DNA of 64,000 nt from Mucilaginibacter ginkgonis. Its GTDB lineage: Bacteria; Bacteroidota; Bacteroidia; Sphingobacteriales; Sphingobacteriaceae. The translations under genes were made by a program, and so were the position numbers. Below the pieces are notes generated by a model that saw nothing but the letters and a program-made list of their open reading frames with translations, was not told where the DNA came from and searched no databases. This document shows, one piece after another, positions 18,024-28,147 of the stretch. The DNA lies in the NCBI RefSeq assembly GCF_009754905.2, contig NZ_CP066775.1, forward strand, positions 1,674,001 to 1,738,000, in the 5' to 3' direction. The stretch's first letter is position 1; each line of letters starts with the position of its first letter.

Positions 18024-18461
18024 ATGAGCAAAGCAATAATCAAAACAGAAAAAGGCGACATGACCGTTGAATTCTACGATCAGGATGCCCCTAATACCGT
18101 TAAAAACTTTTTAGACCTGGCTAAAAGCGGGTTCTACAATGGCGTAACGTTCCACCGTGTGATCCCTAATTTTGTTGTACAGGGCGGCGACCCAACAGGT
18201 ACAGGCGCGGGCGGTTCTGGCAAACGTATTGATTGCGAATTAACAGGCGGTAACCAATATCACGATCGTGGTGTGCTGTCAATGGCACACGCGGGCCGCA
18301 ACACCGGCAGCTCACAATTTTTTATCTGCCATAGCCGCGATAATACAGCCCACCTTGACCGCAACCATACTTGCTTTGGTAAAGTGGTAGAGAACGTCGA
18401 AGTGGTTGACCAGATCCGCCAGGGTGATAAAATTACCGGCGTTGAAGTTATAGAAGGATAA
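18024..18461 (+). CDS. Peptidyl-prolyl cis-trans isomerase, cyclophilin type
   Basis: 145 residues, a minimal cyclophilin without a signal peptide, so cytoplasmic. Motifs GVTFHRVIPNFVVQGGDPTGTGAGG (catalytic Arg in FHR), LSMAHAGRNTGSSQFFI and LDRNHTCFGKVV make the assignment clear. It accelerates prolyl bond isomerisation during protein folding. The start MSKAIIKTEKGDM lies 7 nt downstream of a -7 box. The DUF5606 gene follows after 79 bp. Confidence 0.96.
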   Translation: MSKAIIKTEKGDMTVEFYDQDAPNTVKNFLDLAKSGFYNGVTFHRVIPNFVVQGGDPTGTGAGGSGKRIDCELTGGNQYHDRGVLSMAHAGRNTGSSQFFICHSRDNTAHLDRNHTCFGKVVENVEVVDQIRQGDKITGVEVIEG

Positions 18462-18540
18462 ATTCTGTTGTGAGTTGTGAGTTATAGGTTGCAAATAAAA
18501 TTGCACACAATTCATAACTGATAATAGACAACTAAATCAT

Positions 18541-19044
18541 ATGAATATACACGGAATAGTTGCCGTATCGGGAAAACCCGGTCTTTGGCGGGCCATTGCG
18601 CAAAATAAAACCGGCTTTGTTTTAGAAAGCCTTGATGCGGCTAAAACCAAATTAGTAGTTAACACAGCTACAGCGAAGTTAGCTGCGCTTGACGAGATCA
18701 CTATTTTTGGTAACGAAGACGACATTAAACTGACCGATGTGTTAGAGAAAATGAAGTCGACCACTGATATTCCAGACCCTAAAGCCGACGGAAACAAGCT
18801 GCGCGCTTACTTCTACGAAGTTGCCCCCGACCATGATGAAAGCCGGGTTTACAGTTCTGACATAAAGAAGGTGATCAGCTGGTTTGGCATCTTAAAAGAT
18901 CATCCCGGTTTTAATGAGGCAGCAAATGATGATGCACCGGTTGCTGCTGAAGAGCCTGCTGTCGAAATACCTGCTGAAAAAATTGCAGAACCTGCTGCAG
19001 CTGAGGCAAAGCCGAAGGCTAAGAAAGCGGCTGCTAAGAAATAG
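18541..19044 (+). CDS. DUF5606 domain protein with Ala/Lys-rich tail
   Basis: 167 residues. The N-terminal 135 residues (MNIHGIVAVSGKPGLWRAIA, then DEITIFG, IKLTDVLEKMK, YSSDIKKVISWFG) match my recollection of DUF5606, a family confined to Bacteroidota. The last 30 residues are low-complexity Ala/Glu/Pro/Lys (..EAKPKAKKAAAKK), as in many nucleic-acid-associated or disordered tails. Function unknown; cytoplasmic. The stretch GIVAVSGKPGLW hints at a small beta domain. Confidence 0.85.
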   Translation: MNIHGIVAVSGKPGLWRAIAQNKTGFVLESLDAAKTKLVVNTATAKLAALDEITIFGNEDDIKLTDVLEKMKSTTDIPDPKADGNKLRAYFYEVAPDHDESRVYSSDIKKVISWFGILKDHPGFNEAANDDAPVAAEEPAVEIPAEKIAEPAAAEAKPKAKKAAAKK

Positions 19045-19064
19045 AAGAAGCTTATCATCTACCA

Positions 19065-19144
19065 TGTCATTGCGAGCGAAGCGCGGCAATCTTAGCATAT
19101 GCGATAGAATGTCCTCTGAGATTGCTTCGTGTCTCGCAATGACA
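19065..19144. repeat. Palindromic GTCATTGCGAG repeat (full copy)
   Basis: TGTCATTGCGAG and CTCGCAATGACA at the two ends, with inner arms GCAATCTTAGC / GAGATTGCTTCG. Same family as 17888-17985. It is followed at about 19168-19196 by a C/G-run hairpin (CCCTCTCC-TTGG-GAGAGGG), also found near 47700 and 29745. Confidence 0.85.
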
Positions 19145-19202
19145 CATACTGCTATAAATCGCTTAGCCCTCTCCTTGGGAGAGGGTTGGGTGAGGCAAAA
19201 CC

Positions 19203-20120
19203 TTAACACTCCACCTGTTCGCACTTCTCTGTCACCAGTTCGGCCTCAAAGGTGCAATGCGAAATCTCAAGATGTTCTAAGCGGTGGCGCAGGTCTTTTT
19301 TAATGGTATTGAAGTGGACGATATTTTCCTTGTCGACCACGATATGCGCGGTCAGGGCGTTTTCGGTGGTACTTAGCGCCCAAACGTGTATGTGATGCAC
19401 ATCAACTACGCCTTTGCCTTTTAATAATTCTGCTTTTATTTTCTCCAGGTCCATTTCGGCCGGTACGCCGTCCATTTCCAATATCACGCTATGTTTTAAC
19501 AAGCGCCAGGTGCCGGCTATGATGACAACCACAATAACGAGGCTAACAATACTATCAATAATGTACAGGTGGGTGAAGTAAATAACCACTCCGGATATGA
19601 CCACACCAAGCGATACCAGCGCGTCGACCGCCATGTGCAAGTATGCGCCTTTAATATTCAGGTCTTTATCTTTATCCTTTACAAAAAGGAAAGCAGTAAC
19701 AGCGTTCACGCCGATGCCTGCCAGGGCTACCCACGCAATGGTGATCCCCTCTAAAGGATGAGGATGCAAAAGCCGCATGGCGGCCTCGTAAGCAATGATC
19801 GCGACGGCTGCTAACAGAATGACCGCGTTAATTAAAGAAACAATAATTGTGGACCGTTTATAGCCGTATGTATAACGTGAGGTCGAGCTTTTCTTTGCCA
19901 GTTTAAATGCCAGCAATGCTAAAGCTAAACTTGCCACGTCACTAAGGTTATGTCCGGCGTCTGTCAATAACGACAATGAACCCTGCGCCCAGCCAACTAC
20001 AGCTTCTACCACAACGAATGCCGAATTAAGCAGGATACCAACTATAAACGCGGTGTTGATGTGATCAAGCTTTGGAGCATGGTTATGATGGTGGTGCGAG
20101 TGGTCGTGATCGAGGGCCAT
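19203..20120 (-). CDS. Cation diffusion facilitator (CzcD/ZitB-type metal efflux)
   Basis: 305 residues. A His-rich N-terminus (HDHSHHHHNH) precedes six predicted membrane helices; the transport-site motifs are LLTDAGHNLSDV in helix 2 and HMAVDALVSLG in helix 5, giving the usual D/H metal-coordinating residues. A cytoplasmic ferredoxin-like C-terminal domain (about 200-300) ends the protein. It exports Zn(II) and similar ions by proton antiport. No metal-responsive regulator lies beside it. Four bases separate its start from the stop of the upstream LpxO-like gene on the same strand, so the two form an operon. Confidence 0.94.
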   Translation of the reverse strand: MALDHDHSHHHHNHAPKLDHINTAFIVGILLNSAFVVVEAVVGWAQGSLSLLTDAGHNLSDVASLALALLAFKLAKKSSTSRYTYGYKRSTIIVSLINAVILLAAVAIIAYEAAMRLLHPHPLEGITIAWVALAGIGVNAVTAFLFVKDKDKDLNIKGAYLHMAVDALVSLGVVISGVVIYFTHLYIIDSIVSLVIVVVIIAGTWRLLKHSVILEMDGVPAEMDLEKIKAELLKGKGVVDVHHIHVWALSTTENALTAHIVVDKENIVHFNTIKKDLRHRLEHLEISHCTFEAELVTEKCEQVEC

Positions 20121-20124
20121 GCTG

Positions 20125-21063
20125 CTATATAAAGTGCCTTAAAAATAAAGCCCAAAGTATCAGCAGCATCAGTGCGTATTTTACCGCATAGTATAAAGTT
20201 CGGTTAAACGCCTTTAACCTTTTGCCTACCAGGCGAATAGAGTATACGTACCTGAAAATCTTATTTATGTTACCGGTCTTGTCCGTCCCCATGTTTGGCG
20301 AAGCTGCAGACGCGATGATAAACCAGCCAAAGAAACTGTTCCACGCACGGCCGAAAATGGTTTTAACAGGGCGTTCAACATCGCAGAACAATATCAAGCG
20401 GTCTTTATCTGTATCATTATGGGCATGGTGAATGTAGGTTTCATCGAACATTACATCGTCTCCGTCTTTCCAGGCATAAGGCTGCCCGTCAACAACGATG
20501 TTGCACATCTCTGAGTTTGGCGTGATCAAACCTAAATGGTAACGCAGCGAACCGGCGTATGGGTCGCGATGGGGCATTAGTTGGCTACCTGCCGGCAAAA
20601 CCGCGAACATGGCAGCCTTTATGTTTGGCGTATTCTTCAAAAACTCCACGGTTTGCGGGCAATGCTGCATTGCCGACGGGTGAAAATCACCATACCATTT
20701 TAAATAAAAACGTTTCCATCCGCGGCGAAAAAATGAGTTAAAACCAACATCGTTCAGCGTGTCAGAGCCTTTTATCAGCTCGGCTTGTTCAAGCTGGATA
20801 GCTTCATCCCGGATAGTTTGCCAATTGGTTTTAAGCAGATTCAACTGTGGAAAATTGGCCGTGCTGATATAGGGTTTGTTCTCTACCGCGGACAAGGCGT
20901 ACATAGGCACATTGATGGGCGCCATAAAGGTAGAATGATCTGACACCTGGCGGAAAAACTTATACCGTACCCTGCCACGGTAGTGCACAATAACGGTTGC
21001 TATGATCAAACTATAAAGTATAAAGAACTTTACAGACAGTAATTCATGTAAAATGGATTGCAT
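20125..21063 (-). CDS. Aspartyl/asparaginyl beta-hydroxylase family (LpxO-like) protein
   Basis: 312 residues. An N-terminal membrane helix (about 9-26) precedes a jelly-roll dioxygenase domain with the iron motif in MPHRDPYAGSLRYHLGLITP (H-x-D) and the later Arg/His region of HHAHNDTDKDRLILFCDVERP; a C-terminal hydrophobic helix (about 285-310) may add a second anchor. These fit the Fe(II)/2-oxoglutarate hydroxylases related to LpxO, which hydroxylate lipid A acyl chains. That substrate is inferred. The gene lies directly before the CDF transporter with a 4-bp gap. Confidence 0.86.
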   Translation of the reverse strand: MQSILHELLSVKFFILYSLIIATVIVHYRGRVRYKFFRQVSDHSTFMAPINVPMYALSAVENKPYISTANFPQLNLLKTNWQTIRDEAIQLEQAELIKGSDTLNDVGFNSFFRRGWKRFYLKWYGDFHPSAMQHCPQTVEFLKNTPNIKAAMFAVLPAGSQLMPHRDPYAGSLRYHLGLITPNSEMCNIVVDGQPYAWKDGDDVMFDETYIHHAHNDTDKDRLILFCDVERPVKTIFGRAWNSFFGWFIIASAASPNMGTDKTGNINKIFRYVYSIRLVGKRLKAFNRTLYYAVKYALMLLILWALFLRHFI

Positions 21064-21143
21064 GTAACGGGATTAACTTTATCAAAATTACCATTAAAGC
21101 CCTTTAAAACCAAAGTTGCTGGATAGTAATTAGATATGGCTGA

Positions 21144-21617
21144 CTATCGGTGATGGTAAGGCTCCCCTTTTATAATGGTGAACGCACGGTATAGTTGCTC
21201 TACAAAAAACAACCGTACCATTTGGTGCGAGAAGGTCATCTTAGAAAGTGATAGCTTATCGTTCGCACGCTCATGTACTGTTCGGTCGAAACCATAGGGC
21301 CCTCCCACTACAAAAACAAGATTTGAAATCGAGGCTATAGCCTTATTGTTTAAGTAGTTCGAGAACTTAACCGAGGTGTATTCTGTTCCGTTCTCATCCA
21401 GCAGGATCACAAAATCAGTTGCATTAATCCGCTTTAAAATCAGCTCGGCTTCCTTGCTTTTCTGCTGATCTTCTGATAGCGCCTTCGTATTTTTTAATTC
21501 GGGCAGATCAACTATCTCTGCTTTACAATAATGTTTCAGCCGTTTCAAATACTTGTCTATCCCCTCCTTAACATAGGCGTCTTCGGTCTTTCCAACAGTA
21601 ATCAGGGTGATCTTCAT
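21144..21617 (-). CDS. rlmH: 23S rRNA (pseudouridine-1915-N3)-methyltransferase RlmH
   Basis: 157 residues, family size. Start MKITLITVGKTEDAYVKEGI, the AdoMet-knot motif FVVGGPYGFD and the C-terminal LSKMTFSHQMVRLFFVEQLYRAF are diagnostic of the SPOUT enzyme that methylates pseudouridine 1915 in helix 69 of 23S rRNA. It is single, with a -7 promoter box only 5 nt before its ATG. Confidence 0.97.
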   Translation of the reverse strand: MKITLITVGKTEDAYVKEGIDKYLKRLKHYCKAEIVDLPELKNTKALSEDQQKSKEAELILKRINATDFVILLDENGTEYTSVKFSNYLNNKAIASISNLVFVVGGPYGFDRTVHERANDKLSLSKMTFSHQMVRLFFVEQLYRAFTIIKGEPYHHR

Positions 21618-21622
21618 GAGGC

Positions 21623-21630
21623 CAAAATTA
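21623..21630 (-). promoter_or_regulatory. -7 element of rlmH promoter
   Basis: On the minus strand TAATTTTG ends 5 nt before the ATG; transcription would begin at or next to the start codon. Confidence 0.5.
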
Positions 21631-21647
21631 GCACAATCGGCGGCAAC

Positions 21648-21676
21648 AAAAAAGCCGACCCTGTTAGGGGTCGGCT
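21648..21676 (-). terminator. Rho-independent terminator after TonB receptor gene
   Basis: On the minus strand AGCCGACCC-CTAACA-GGGTCGGCT is followed by a run of T. It lies about 25 bp downstream of the receptor stop and just upstream of the rlmH promoter. Confidence 0.9.
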
Positions 21677-21701
21677 GTGTGTAAAGTCGGTTTCGAATTA
21701 C

Positions 21702-24218
21702 TTATCGGCCACCACTTGGTGCACCACCTGGTGCGCCGCCGTTTTGGTCACCTTGTTTGATATCATCATTGTTAATACCTTTTTTCTTCTCGGCGCTAAA
21801 GTTTAGCTTACCAAAGTTGTAGCTAAAGCTGATACCGAACGAGCGGAACGGGAACGCGGTGCTGCTGTGCTGGCTAAAGCCTGCGCTGGTGATATCCTGG
21901 TTAAAGTATTTGTTTTCGCTAAACGGCGTAACTGTGTTGAAACCAAGGGAAGCTTTCTTGTCCCAGAATTGTTTTTTAACACCTATTACATAGATACCGA
22001 ACGACGGGCTGGTACCTTGTATAGTACGACGGGCAGAGTTAGTAAAACCAAAGCCCTCGGCAATAAAGCCTTTACCAAAGTCTACAGAGGCGCTGGCAAA
22101 GCCTGTGTACTGCCAGTAAACACCGGTTTGGCTAAAGAACGACGCGTATTGCGAATAAACTTTAGGGTTGTAGGTATAAGCATTGATGCTACCGCGAAGC
22201 GTTAACCATTTAACCGGGTTAACAGAACCAAAGATGCTGCCACCTACAGAATGGTTTTGACCGATGTTTTGGTTAGTAGATCTTGTACCGGTAATTAACG
22301 TACCGTCTAACACCTCGCTAAGCGGCGTTAAGATACCCTCGATCAGGCCATTAGTTTGTTTATAATAAACAGACGCGTTGATGATCGATGTACCAATAAA
22401 CGTATTGTAGTTGAACTCTACCGTTTGCGAAACTTCCGGTGCCAATGTTGGGTTACCAACGCTTTGGCTTTGCGGGTTAGCACGGTTGATGAACGGGTTT
22501 AATAACAACAAGCTTGGGCGTTGTATACGTTTGCTGTAGCTTAACTTGATGGTATTGGTAGAGTTGATCATTTTTTGCAATGTCAAGCTCGGGATAAACG
22601 TACCATAGTTTTGGCTAAAGCCGGTTAGGCCGGTAAGCACTGTTTCCGGGTTACCTTTAATGTCTGTGTTTTCATAACGTGCACCAGCCAAAATAGAGTA
22701 GCTTTTTGGAAGTGTAAACGTTAAAACGCTGTAACCTGCAACCACGTTCTGATCGTAATCATAAATGTTCGAGTTGTTGTTATCTAATACAAAGCTACCG
22801 CCGTTTAGGCCGTAAACCTGATAGTTACTGTTCAGCTTTCTGACGATGGTTTTGCCACCAGCTTCTATCTTTAAGAATTTGGTAGCTGGCAGGGTGTAGT
22901 CAACCTGACCGGTATACTCGTTGTTGCGGCCATCATTGCTGCCTTTTTGGTTAGGGTTAACGGCAGTGTAAAAGTTAAGGTAGTCTGTATTTACAATGCT
23001 GTGGCTCCATTGGCCTGATATGGTCAACTCCTCACCTTCTTTCTTAAACTTATGTGTGTAGTCAAGGTTCCAGTCAAAGCCACCAAACTTGTTGTGGTTT
23101 GTAGTAGTGCCGGTGTAGCTTAAGTTACGTGTCGCATCGGCAAAGCCTGCAAGTTTTGCTGCAGAGTTACCCTCTATGTTAAAACCACCCTGGTTTAAAC
23201 GGATTGTTGAGCTGAAACTGTTATAATTGTTTACATCGTAACCTGCTGTAACAGAACCAATGGCGCCATAACGTTTAATGGTACTTTCAGACGTACTGTT
23301 TAAGGTATGGTCATTGGCGTTGCCCGCGTTAAACACCTGGTTAAAGGTGGTGATAGATTTTTGAGGCCATGTAAAGTTACCGCCTGCGTTTGCAGATAAG
23401 CTAAAACGGTTTTGATTATAGTTAATGTTGGCATTACCATTGTTTTGGCGTGTACCTACACCACCGCTGATAGATCCGCTGATACCTGATACGTTTTTCT
23501 GCTTAGTAATGATGTTGATGATACCGGCAGAACCTTCCGCGTCATATTTTGCAGACGGTGAAGTGATCACCTCTACGCTTTTGATCTGGTCTGCAGGGAT
23601 GGTTTTTAATACGTCTGACACGCTGGCCGACATAGCACCTGATGGTTTACCGTTGATCAATACACGCACGTTTTGGTCGCCGCGTACAGAAACATTACCG
23701 TTAATGTCTACTGCAACCAAAGGCACTTTTTGTAACACATCGCTGGCGTTACCACCCGTAGAGGTGATATCTTTCTCTGCATTAAAAACAATCTTGTCGA
23801 TATGGTTTTCGATCAGTGCTTTCTGACCGGTTACTTTAACCTCGTTTAATGTTTTTGAGCTTGGGGCTACAACCACTTCGCCGATATTCATATCGGGTTT
23901 TGATAAAGTTGTTGTAACCGGGTCGATAGTTTTATTTGGGTAGCCGATGAAGCTTACCACAATTTTCCATTTACCGGCTTTAACATTGTCCAGTTTAAAG
24001 CTACCTTTCGAGTCGGTCAGTACACCGTTCAGAGGCACTTTACCGCCGCTGCGGAAGATACTTACAGTAGCATAGTCAAGGGGTTTTTTAGAAATTGAGT
24101 CGATTACAACGCCCGATATACGGCCGGTAATTGTAGAACCTCCGCCGCCTACGCCCATTTGCGCTTTGGCAGATATTGCAAGTGAAATAATTGCGAAAAG
24201 TAGTATTATACGTTTCAT
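21702..24218 (-). CDS. TonB-dependent receptor / outer-membrane beta-barrel family protein
   Basis: 838 residues. A signal peptide (1-19), a Gly-rich spacer GVGGGGST, a carboxypeptidase-regulatory-like domain (about 32-115, ITGRISGVVIDSISKKPL), a plug domain (about 130-245, VRGDQNVRVLINGKPSG and AEGSAGIINIITK), then a long barrel. The C-terminus is unusual: after the last strand (FGISFSYNFGKLNF) a tail of about 30 residues ends in Gly/Pro repeats (GGAPGGAPSGGR). The arrangement is that of the outer-membrane beta-barrel family 3 in Bacteroidota, often called TonB receptors. Substrate is unknown, with no SusD partner. An inverted repeat lies in its upstream region. Confidence 0.9.
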   Translation of the reverse strand: MKRIILLFAIISLAISAKAQMGVGGGGSTITGRISGVVIDSISKKPLDYATVSIFRSGGKVPLNGVLTDSKGSFKLDNVKAGKWKIVVSFIGYPNKTIDPVTTTLSKPDMNIGEVVVAPSSKTLNEVKVTGQKALIENHIDKIVFNAEKDITSTGGNASDVLQKVPLVAVDINGNVSVRGDQNVRVLINGKPSGAMSASVSDVLKTIPADQIKSVEVITSPSAKYDAEGSAGIINIITKQKNVSGISGSISGGVGTRQNNGNANINYNQNRFSLSANAGGNFTWPQKSITTFNQVFNAGNANDHTLNSTSESTIKRYGAIGSVTAGYDVNNYNSFSSTIRLNQGGFNIEGNSAAKLAGFADATRNLSYTGTTTNHNKFGGFDWNLDYTHKFKKEGEELTISGQWSHSIVNTDYLNFYTAVNPNQKGSNDGRNNEYTGQVDYTLPATKFLKIEAGGKTIVRKLNSNYQVYGLNGGSFVLDNNNSNIYDYDQNVVAGYSVLTFTLPKSYSILAGARYENTDIKGNPETVLTGLTGFSQNYGTFIPSLTLQKMINSTNTIKLSYSKRIQRPSLLLLNPFINRANPQSQSVGNPTLAPEVSQTVEFNYNTFIGTSIINASVYYKQTNGLIEGILTPLSEVLDGTLITGTRSTNQNIGQNHSVGGSIFGSVNPVKWLTLRGSINAYTYNPKVYSQYASFFSQTGVYWQYTGFASASVDFGKGFIAEGFGFTNSARRTIQGTSPSFGIYVIGVKKQFWDKKASLGFNTVTPFSENKYFNQDITSAGFSQHSSTAFPFRSFGISFSYNFGKLNFSAEKKKGINNDDIKQGDQNGGAPGGAPSGGR

Positions 24219-24259
24219 TTAGAATGATTTTTGGGAATTAGAGGCGCGAAAATAGGAAA

Positions 24260-24301
24260 TGTTACAGGTTGTTTTAATTAATTTAAAAAAACAACGTAAC
24301 A
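24260..24301. promoter_or_regulatory. Inverted repeat upstream of TonB receptor
   Basis: TGTTACAGGTTGTTTT and AAAACAACGTAACA pair except for a 2-nt bulge; a further TGTAACA follows at 24306-24312. The site begins 42 bp upstream of the receptor ATG, so it lies in the promoter or leader region and could be an operator. The half site resembles those at 16372-16387 and 16520-16535. Confidence 0.45.
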
Positions 24302-24385
24302 AAAGTGTAACAAATACACCAGGAACGAAATTATACGCCGATTATGATATTGACTATGAGTGAGTTACCGACTTTAAGGCGCGGA

Positions 24386-24688
24386 TTATTTGTCGCTTGA
24401 TTTTTGTTTCACCACTACAAAAACATCTTCATTTTCTTTTTTCATGAAGTACTTTTCGCGGGCAAATTTCTCTAAACGGGCCTTGTCACTGGTAAGTTCT
24501 TCCAAGTCTTTAGATACCCGCTCGGTTTCCTTTTGGTAAAAGTCGCGCTCTTGTTTAAGCTTGTTTACCTGCTGGTGCTGCTGGTACTGGGTGTACACAT
24601 CGTTCTTATCAAAGAAGATCATCCAAACGGCAAAGGCTACCGTTACCAAAAAATATTTATTGCGTACCAGGTTTAAAAGGCGTTGCAT
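24386..24688 (-). CDS. FtsB/DivIC-type septum formation initiator
   Basis: 100 residues: short basic start, one membrane helix (about 13-27, FLVTVAFAVWMIFF), then a coiled coil (about 35-80, QQHQQVNKLKQERDFYQKE) and a motif LEKFAREKYFMKKENEDVF typical of DivIC/FtsB. This bitopic protein stabilises the division complex with FtsQ/FtsL-like partners. The gene is preceded on the same strand by the DEAD helicase after 74 bp. Confidence 0.9.
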   Translation of the reverse strand: MQRLLNLVRNKYFLVTVAFAVWMIFFDKNDVYTQYQQHQQVNKLKQERDFYQKETERVSKDLEELTSDKARLEKFAREKYFMKKENEDVFVVVKQKSSDK

Positions 24689-24762
24689 ATCAGCAGGTTG
24701 TGATTGATGGAATAAATATAAAGAATTAGTTAAACAAGTTGCAAAGAATATTAATCAACATA

Positions 24763-26022
24763 TCAACGCCTGCCTTTATTCCCGCCACGGCCAAATCCGC
24801 GGCCACGTTTTGGTTGCGATGCCTTGTTAGCCTTATTTTCTTTTTGCTGCAGTTCCAGCTTTACGCGCTCGGCAGCAGTCAGCTCCTTTAACGGATATGG
24901 GTGGGCAGCATCCACCGGAATAGTTTTACCTATCAGTTTATGAATATCTTTAAGCAGGTCTTTTTCTTCTTCATCTACAAAGGCGAAAGCCGTACCATTT
25001 AAGCCTGCCCTGCCTGTACGGCCAATGCGGTGTACATACGTTTCCGGTATCTCTGGTAACTCATATTGGATAACGTGGCTTAGATCGTCAACATCTATAC
25101 CGCGCGCCGCGATATCCGTAGCCACTAAAACCCTTGTAGTGCTGTTCTTAAAATTGGTTAAGGCGCGTTGGCGGGCATTTTGCGATTTGTTACCATGAAT
25201 GGCCTCGGCAGTCACCCCTGCTTTGTGCAGGTCTTTCACCACTTTATCAGCACCATGTTTGGTGCGGGTAAATACCAACACACGGCCGATGCTCTTGTCT
25301 TTCAGGATGTGCGAAAGCAACAGTTTCTTATCCGGCTTACCTACAAAATAAACCGATTGGTTGATCGTATCTGCAGTCGAAGAAACAGGTGTAACCTCTA
25401 CCTTTTCTGGTTTGTACAATATCGTATCCGCAAGTGTCTGTATCTCCTTAGGCATGGTAGCCGAGAAAAACAGCGTTTGCCTTTTAGCCGGTACTTTAGC
25501 GATGATCTTTTTTACATCATTCACAAAGCCCATATCCAGCATACGGTCGGCCTCGTCTAAAATTAAAACCTGCAGGTGCGAAAGGTTCACAAAACGCTGG
25601 TTCATCAAATCGAGCAAACGGCCGGGCGTGGCTACCAATATATCTATTCCGCGACGCAAGGCATCCACCTGCGGGTTTTGTGATACCCCGCCAAATATTA
25701 CTGCGTGCTTAATACCGGTGTGCCGGCCGTAAGCGGCGAAACTTTCATCTATTTGTATAGCCAGTTCGCGGGTTGGGGTAAGCACCAGGGCTTTAATGGT
25801 TTTTTGTTCCTTGTGCTGCGTACGGTTGTTATAAAGATTTTGCAGCACGGGAATGGCGAACGCTGCCGTTTTACCGGTGCCTGTTTGCGCGCAACCCAAA
25901 AGGTCTTTGTGCTGTAAAATAATGGGTATAGCTTGTTCCTGGATTGGCGTAGGCGTGGTATATCCCTCTATTTTTAAAGCCTTGAGGATAGGCTCAATTA
26001 ATTTAAGATCCTGAAATAACAT
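24763..26022 (-). CDS. DEAD-box RNA helicase (RhlE/CsdA-like)
   Basis: 419 residues. Q motif [12 protein letters not shown], motif [13 protein letters not shown], motif Ia [13 protein letters not shown] in [18 protein letters not shown] in [10 protein letters not shown], and the C-terminal [15 protein letters not shown] and [10 protein letters not shown] motifs are present. A basic tail with [15 protein letters not shown] suggests RNA binding. It unwinds structured RNA (cold adaptation, ribosome assembly or decay). A -7 box TATATTTG lies 59 bp upstream. Confidence 0.95.
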   Translation of the reverse strand: MLFQDLKLIEPILKALKIEGYTTPTPIQEQAIPIILQHKDLLGCAQTGTGKTAAFAIPVLQNLYNNRTQHKEQKTIKALVLTPTRELAIQIDESFAAYGRHTGIKHAVIFGGVSQNPQVDALRRGIDILVATPGRLLDLMNQRFVNLSHLQVLILDEADRMLDMGFVNDVKKIIAKVPAKRQTLFFSATMPKEIQTLADTILYKPEKVEVTPVSSTADTINQSVYFVGKPDKKLLLSHILKDKSIGRVLVFTRTKHGADKVVKDLHKAGVTAEAIHGNKSQNARQRALTNFKNSTTRVLVATDIAARGIDVDDLSHVIQYELPEIPETYVHRIGRTGRAGLNGTAFAFVDEEEKDLLKDIHKLIGKTIPVDAAHPYPLKELTAAERVKLELQQKENKANKASQPKRGRGFGRGGNKGRR

Positions 26023-26081
26023 TTATCTGATTTGCAATGGGCTGTTGAGATGTACTATAAAATGTGCCCTGTGATTTTGTG

Positions 26082-26089
26082 CAAATATA
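26082..26089 (-). promoter_or_regulatory. -7 element of DEAD helicase promoter
   Basis: TATATTTG on the minus strand, followed after about 59 nt by the ATG, so the leader would be about 55 nt, unlike the near-leaderless genes nearby. Confidence 0.4.
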
Positions 26090-26144
26090 CAGAATATTAT
26101 CTATGTGAGACGTCGTATTAAAGGCCCTTAACGAAGGTGAAGCA

Positions 26145-26597
26145 TTATCGGCTAATTATCCCTCTACTATCACCATATGTTTTAATTATGCTGGATAATT
26201 GACTCACCGTCTTACTTATAAACGTTTGATCAGTTGTGAATTCAAACCCTAAAACGTTTTCTGGCTCGCTGGACTCATAAAGGGTTCCGGTCACCGCAAC
26301 ATGGCCTAGACTATCATAGACTAATTTAAATTTTAGGTTATCGTCGTAATAATTGGAAAAACTAACTTCGCCTTTAAGTACGTTATTAATCTTAGACAAT
26401 TGGGTATATAACTCAAACATTTGGCCGGTTGAAGTCCAAATGGCGCATGCCCCAATGAAGCATCCAGCCTTAATGTTCACTAAACCTTTAATATCATATC
26501 CTCCGAGAAACGTAGTAGTATCTGGAAATCCCAACACTTCGCCGAATATTATCTCTATTTTATGGACGCCGTTTGTGACACAAAAACTTTCTTTCAT
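26145..26597 (-). CDS. Small cytoplasmic protein, WapI-family immunity protein candidate
   Basis: 150 residues without signal or membrane helices. The start MKESFCVTNGVHKIEIIFGEVLGFPDTTTFLGGYDIKG and the later VTGTLYESSEPENVLGFEFTTDQTFI follow the beta-rich pattern, and the order of Gly, Asp-Gln and Tyr positions, that I associate with WapI-type immunity proteins; I cannot confirm this here. WapI neutralises a contact-dependent toxin. No toxin or Rhs/WapA gene lies in this window, so it would be an orphan. It lies just after the terminator of eno. Confidence 0.5.
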   Translation of the reverse strand: MKESFCVTNGVHKIEIIFGEVLGFPDTTTFLGGYDIKGLVNIKAGCFIGACAIWTSTGQMFELYTQLSKINNVLKGEVSFSNYYDDNLKFKLVYDSLGHVAVTGTLYESSEPENVLGFEFTTDQTFISKTVSQLSSIIKTYGDSRGIISR

Positions 26598-26607
26598 AAA
26601 ATTTGAT

Positions 26608-26644
26608 AAAAAAAATATCCGTTAGCAGGATGTTAACGGATATT
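26608..26644 (-). terminator. Rho-independent terminator after eno
   Basis: On the minus strand AATATCCGTTA and TAACGGATATT form an 11-bp stem with a 9-nt loop, followed by eight T. It begins 22 bp after the enolase stop. Confidence 0.95.
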
Positions 26645-26666
26645 AAATCTATAAAATTATTGCTAA

Positions 26667-27971
<1,305 letters not shown>

Positions 27972-28087
27972 TCAGTTTTTAATGGTCATTGTAAAAATTT
28001 ACAAATCGGTTGCTAAGTTAAAGCAAAAACGGAAAATCGAAAGTTTATTTGTGTTTAATGGACACTTTGAGAATTTGTATTCAAGAA

Positions 28088-28130
28088 TTTACACTTCCCA
28101 CTTGAACGTCTTTATTGCAACAGCATAAAC
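28088..28130 (-). pseudogene. Remnant of a second ABC-2 permease 3' end
   Basis: On the minus strand this stretch reads YAVAIKTFKWEV then a stop, copying the last residues of the permease ending at 28636 (YGVAIKTFKWEV). The DNA match is 20 identical bases, then about 14 more with three or four changes. Upstream it decays and meets a stop. It may be the scar of a tandem duplication, insertion or deletion. Confidence 0.7.
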
Positions 28131-28147
28131 TAATTAATACCAACAGG

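Noticed and set aside
18462..18540. Inverted stretches GAGTTATAGG / CATAACTG behind the cyclophilin gene
   Set aside because: Weak pairing and no T-run; could not be called a terminator.
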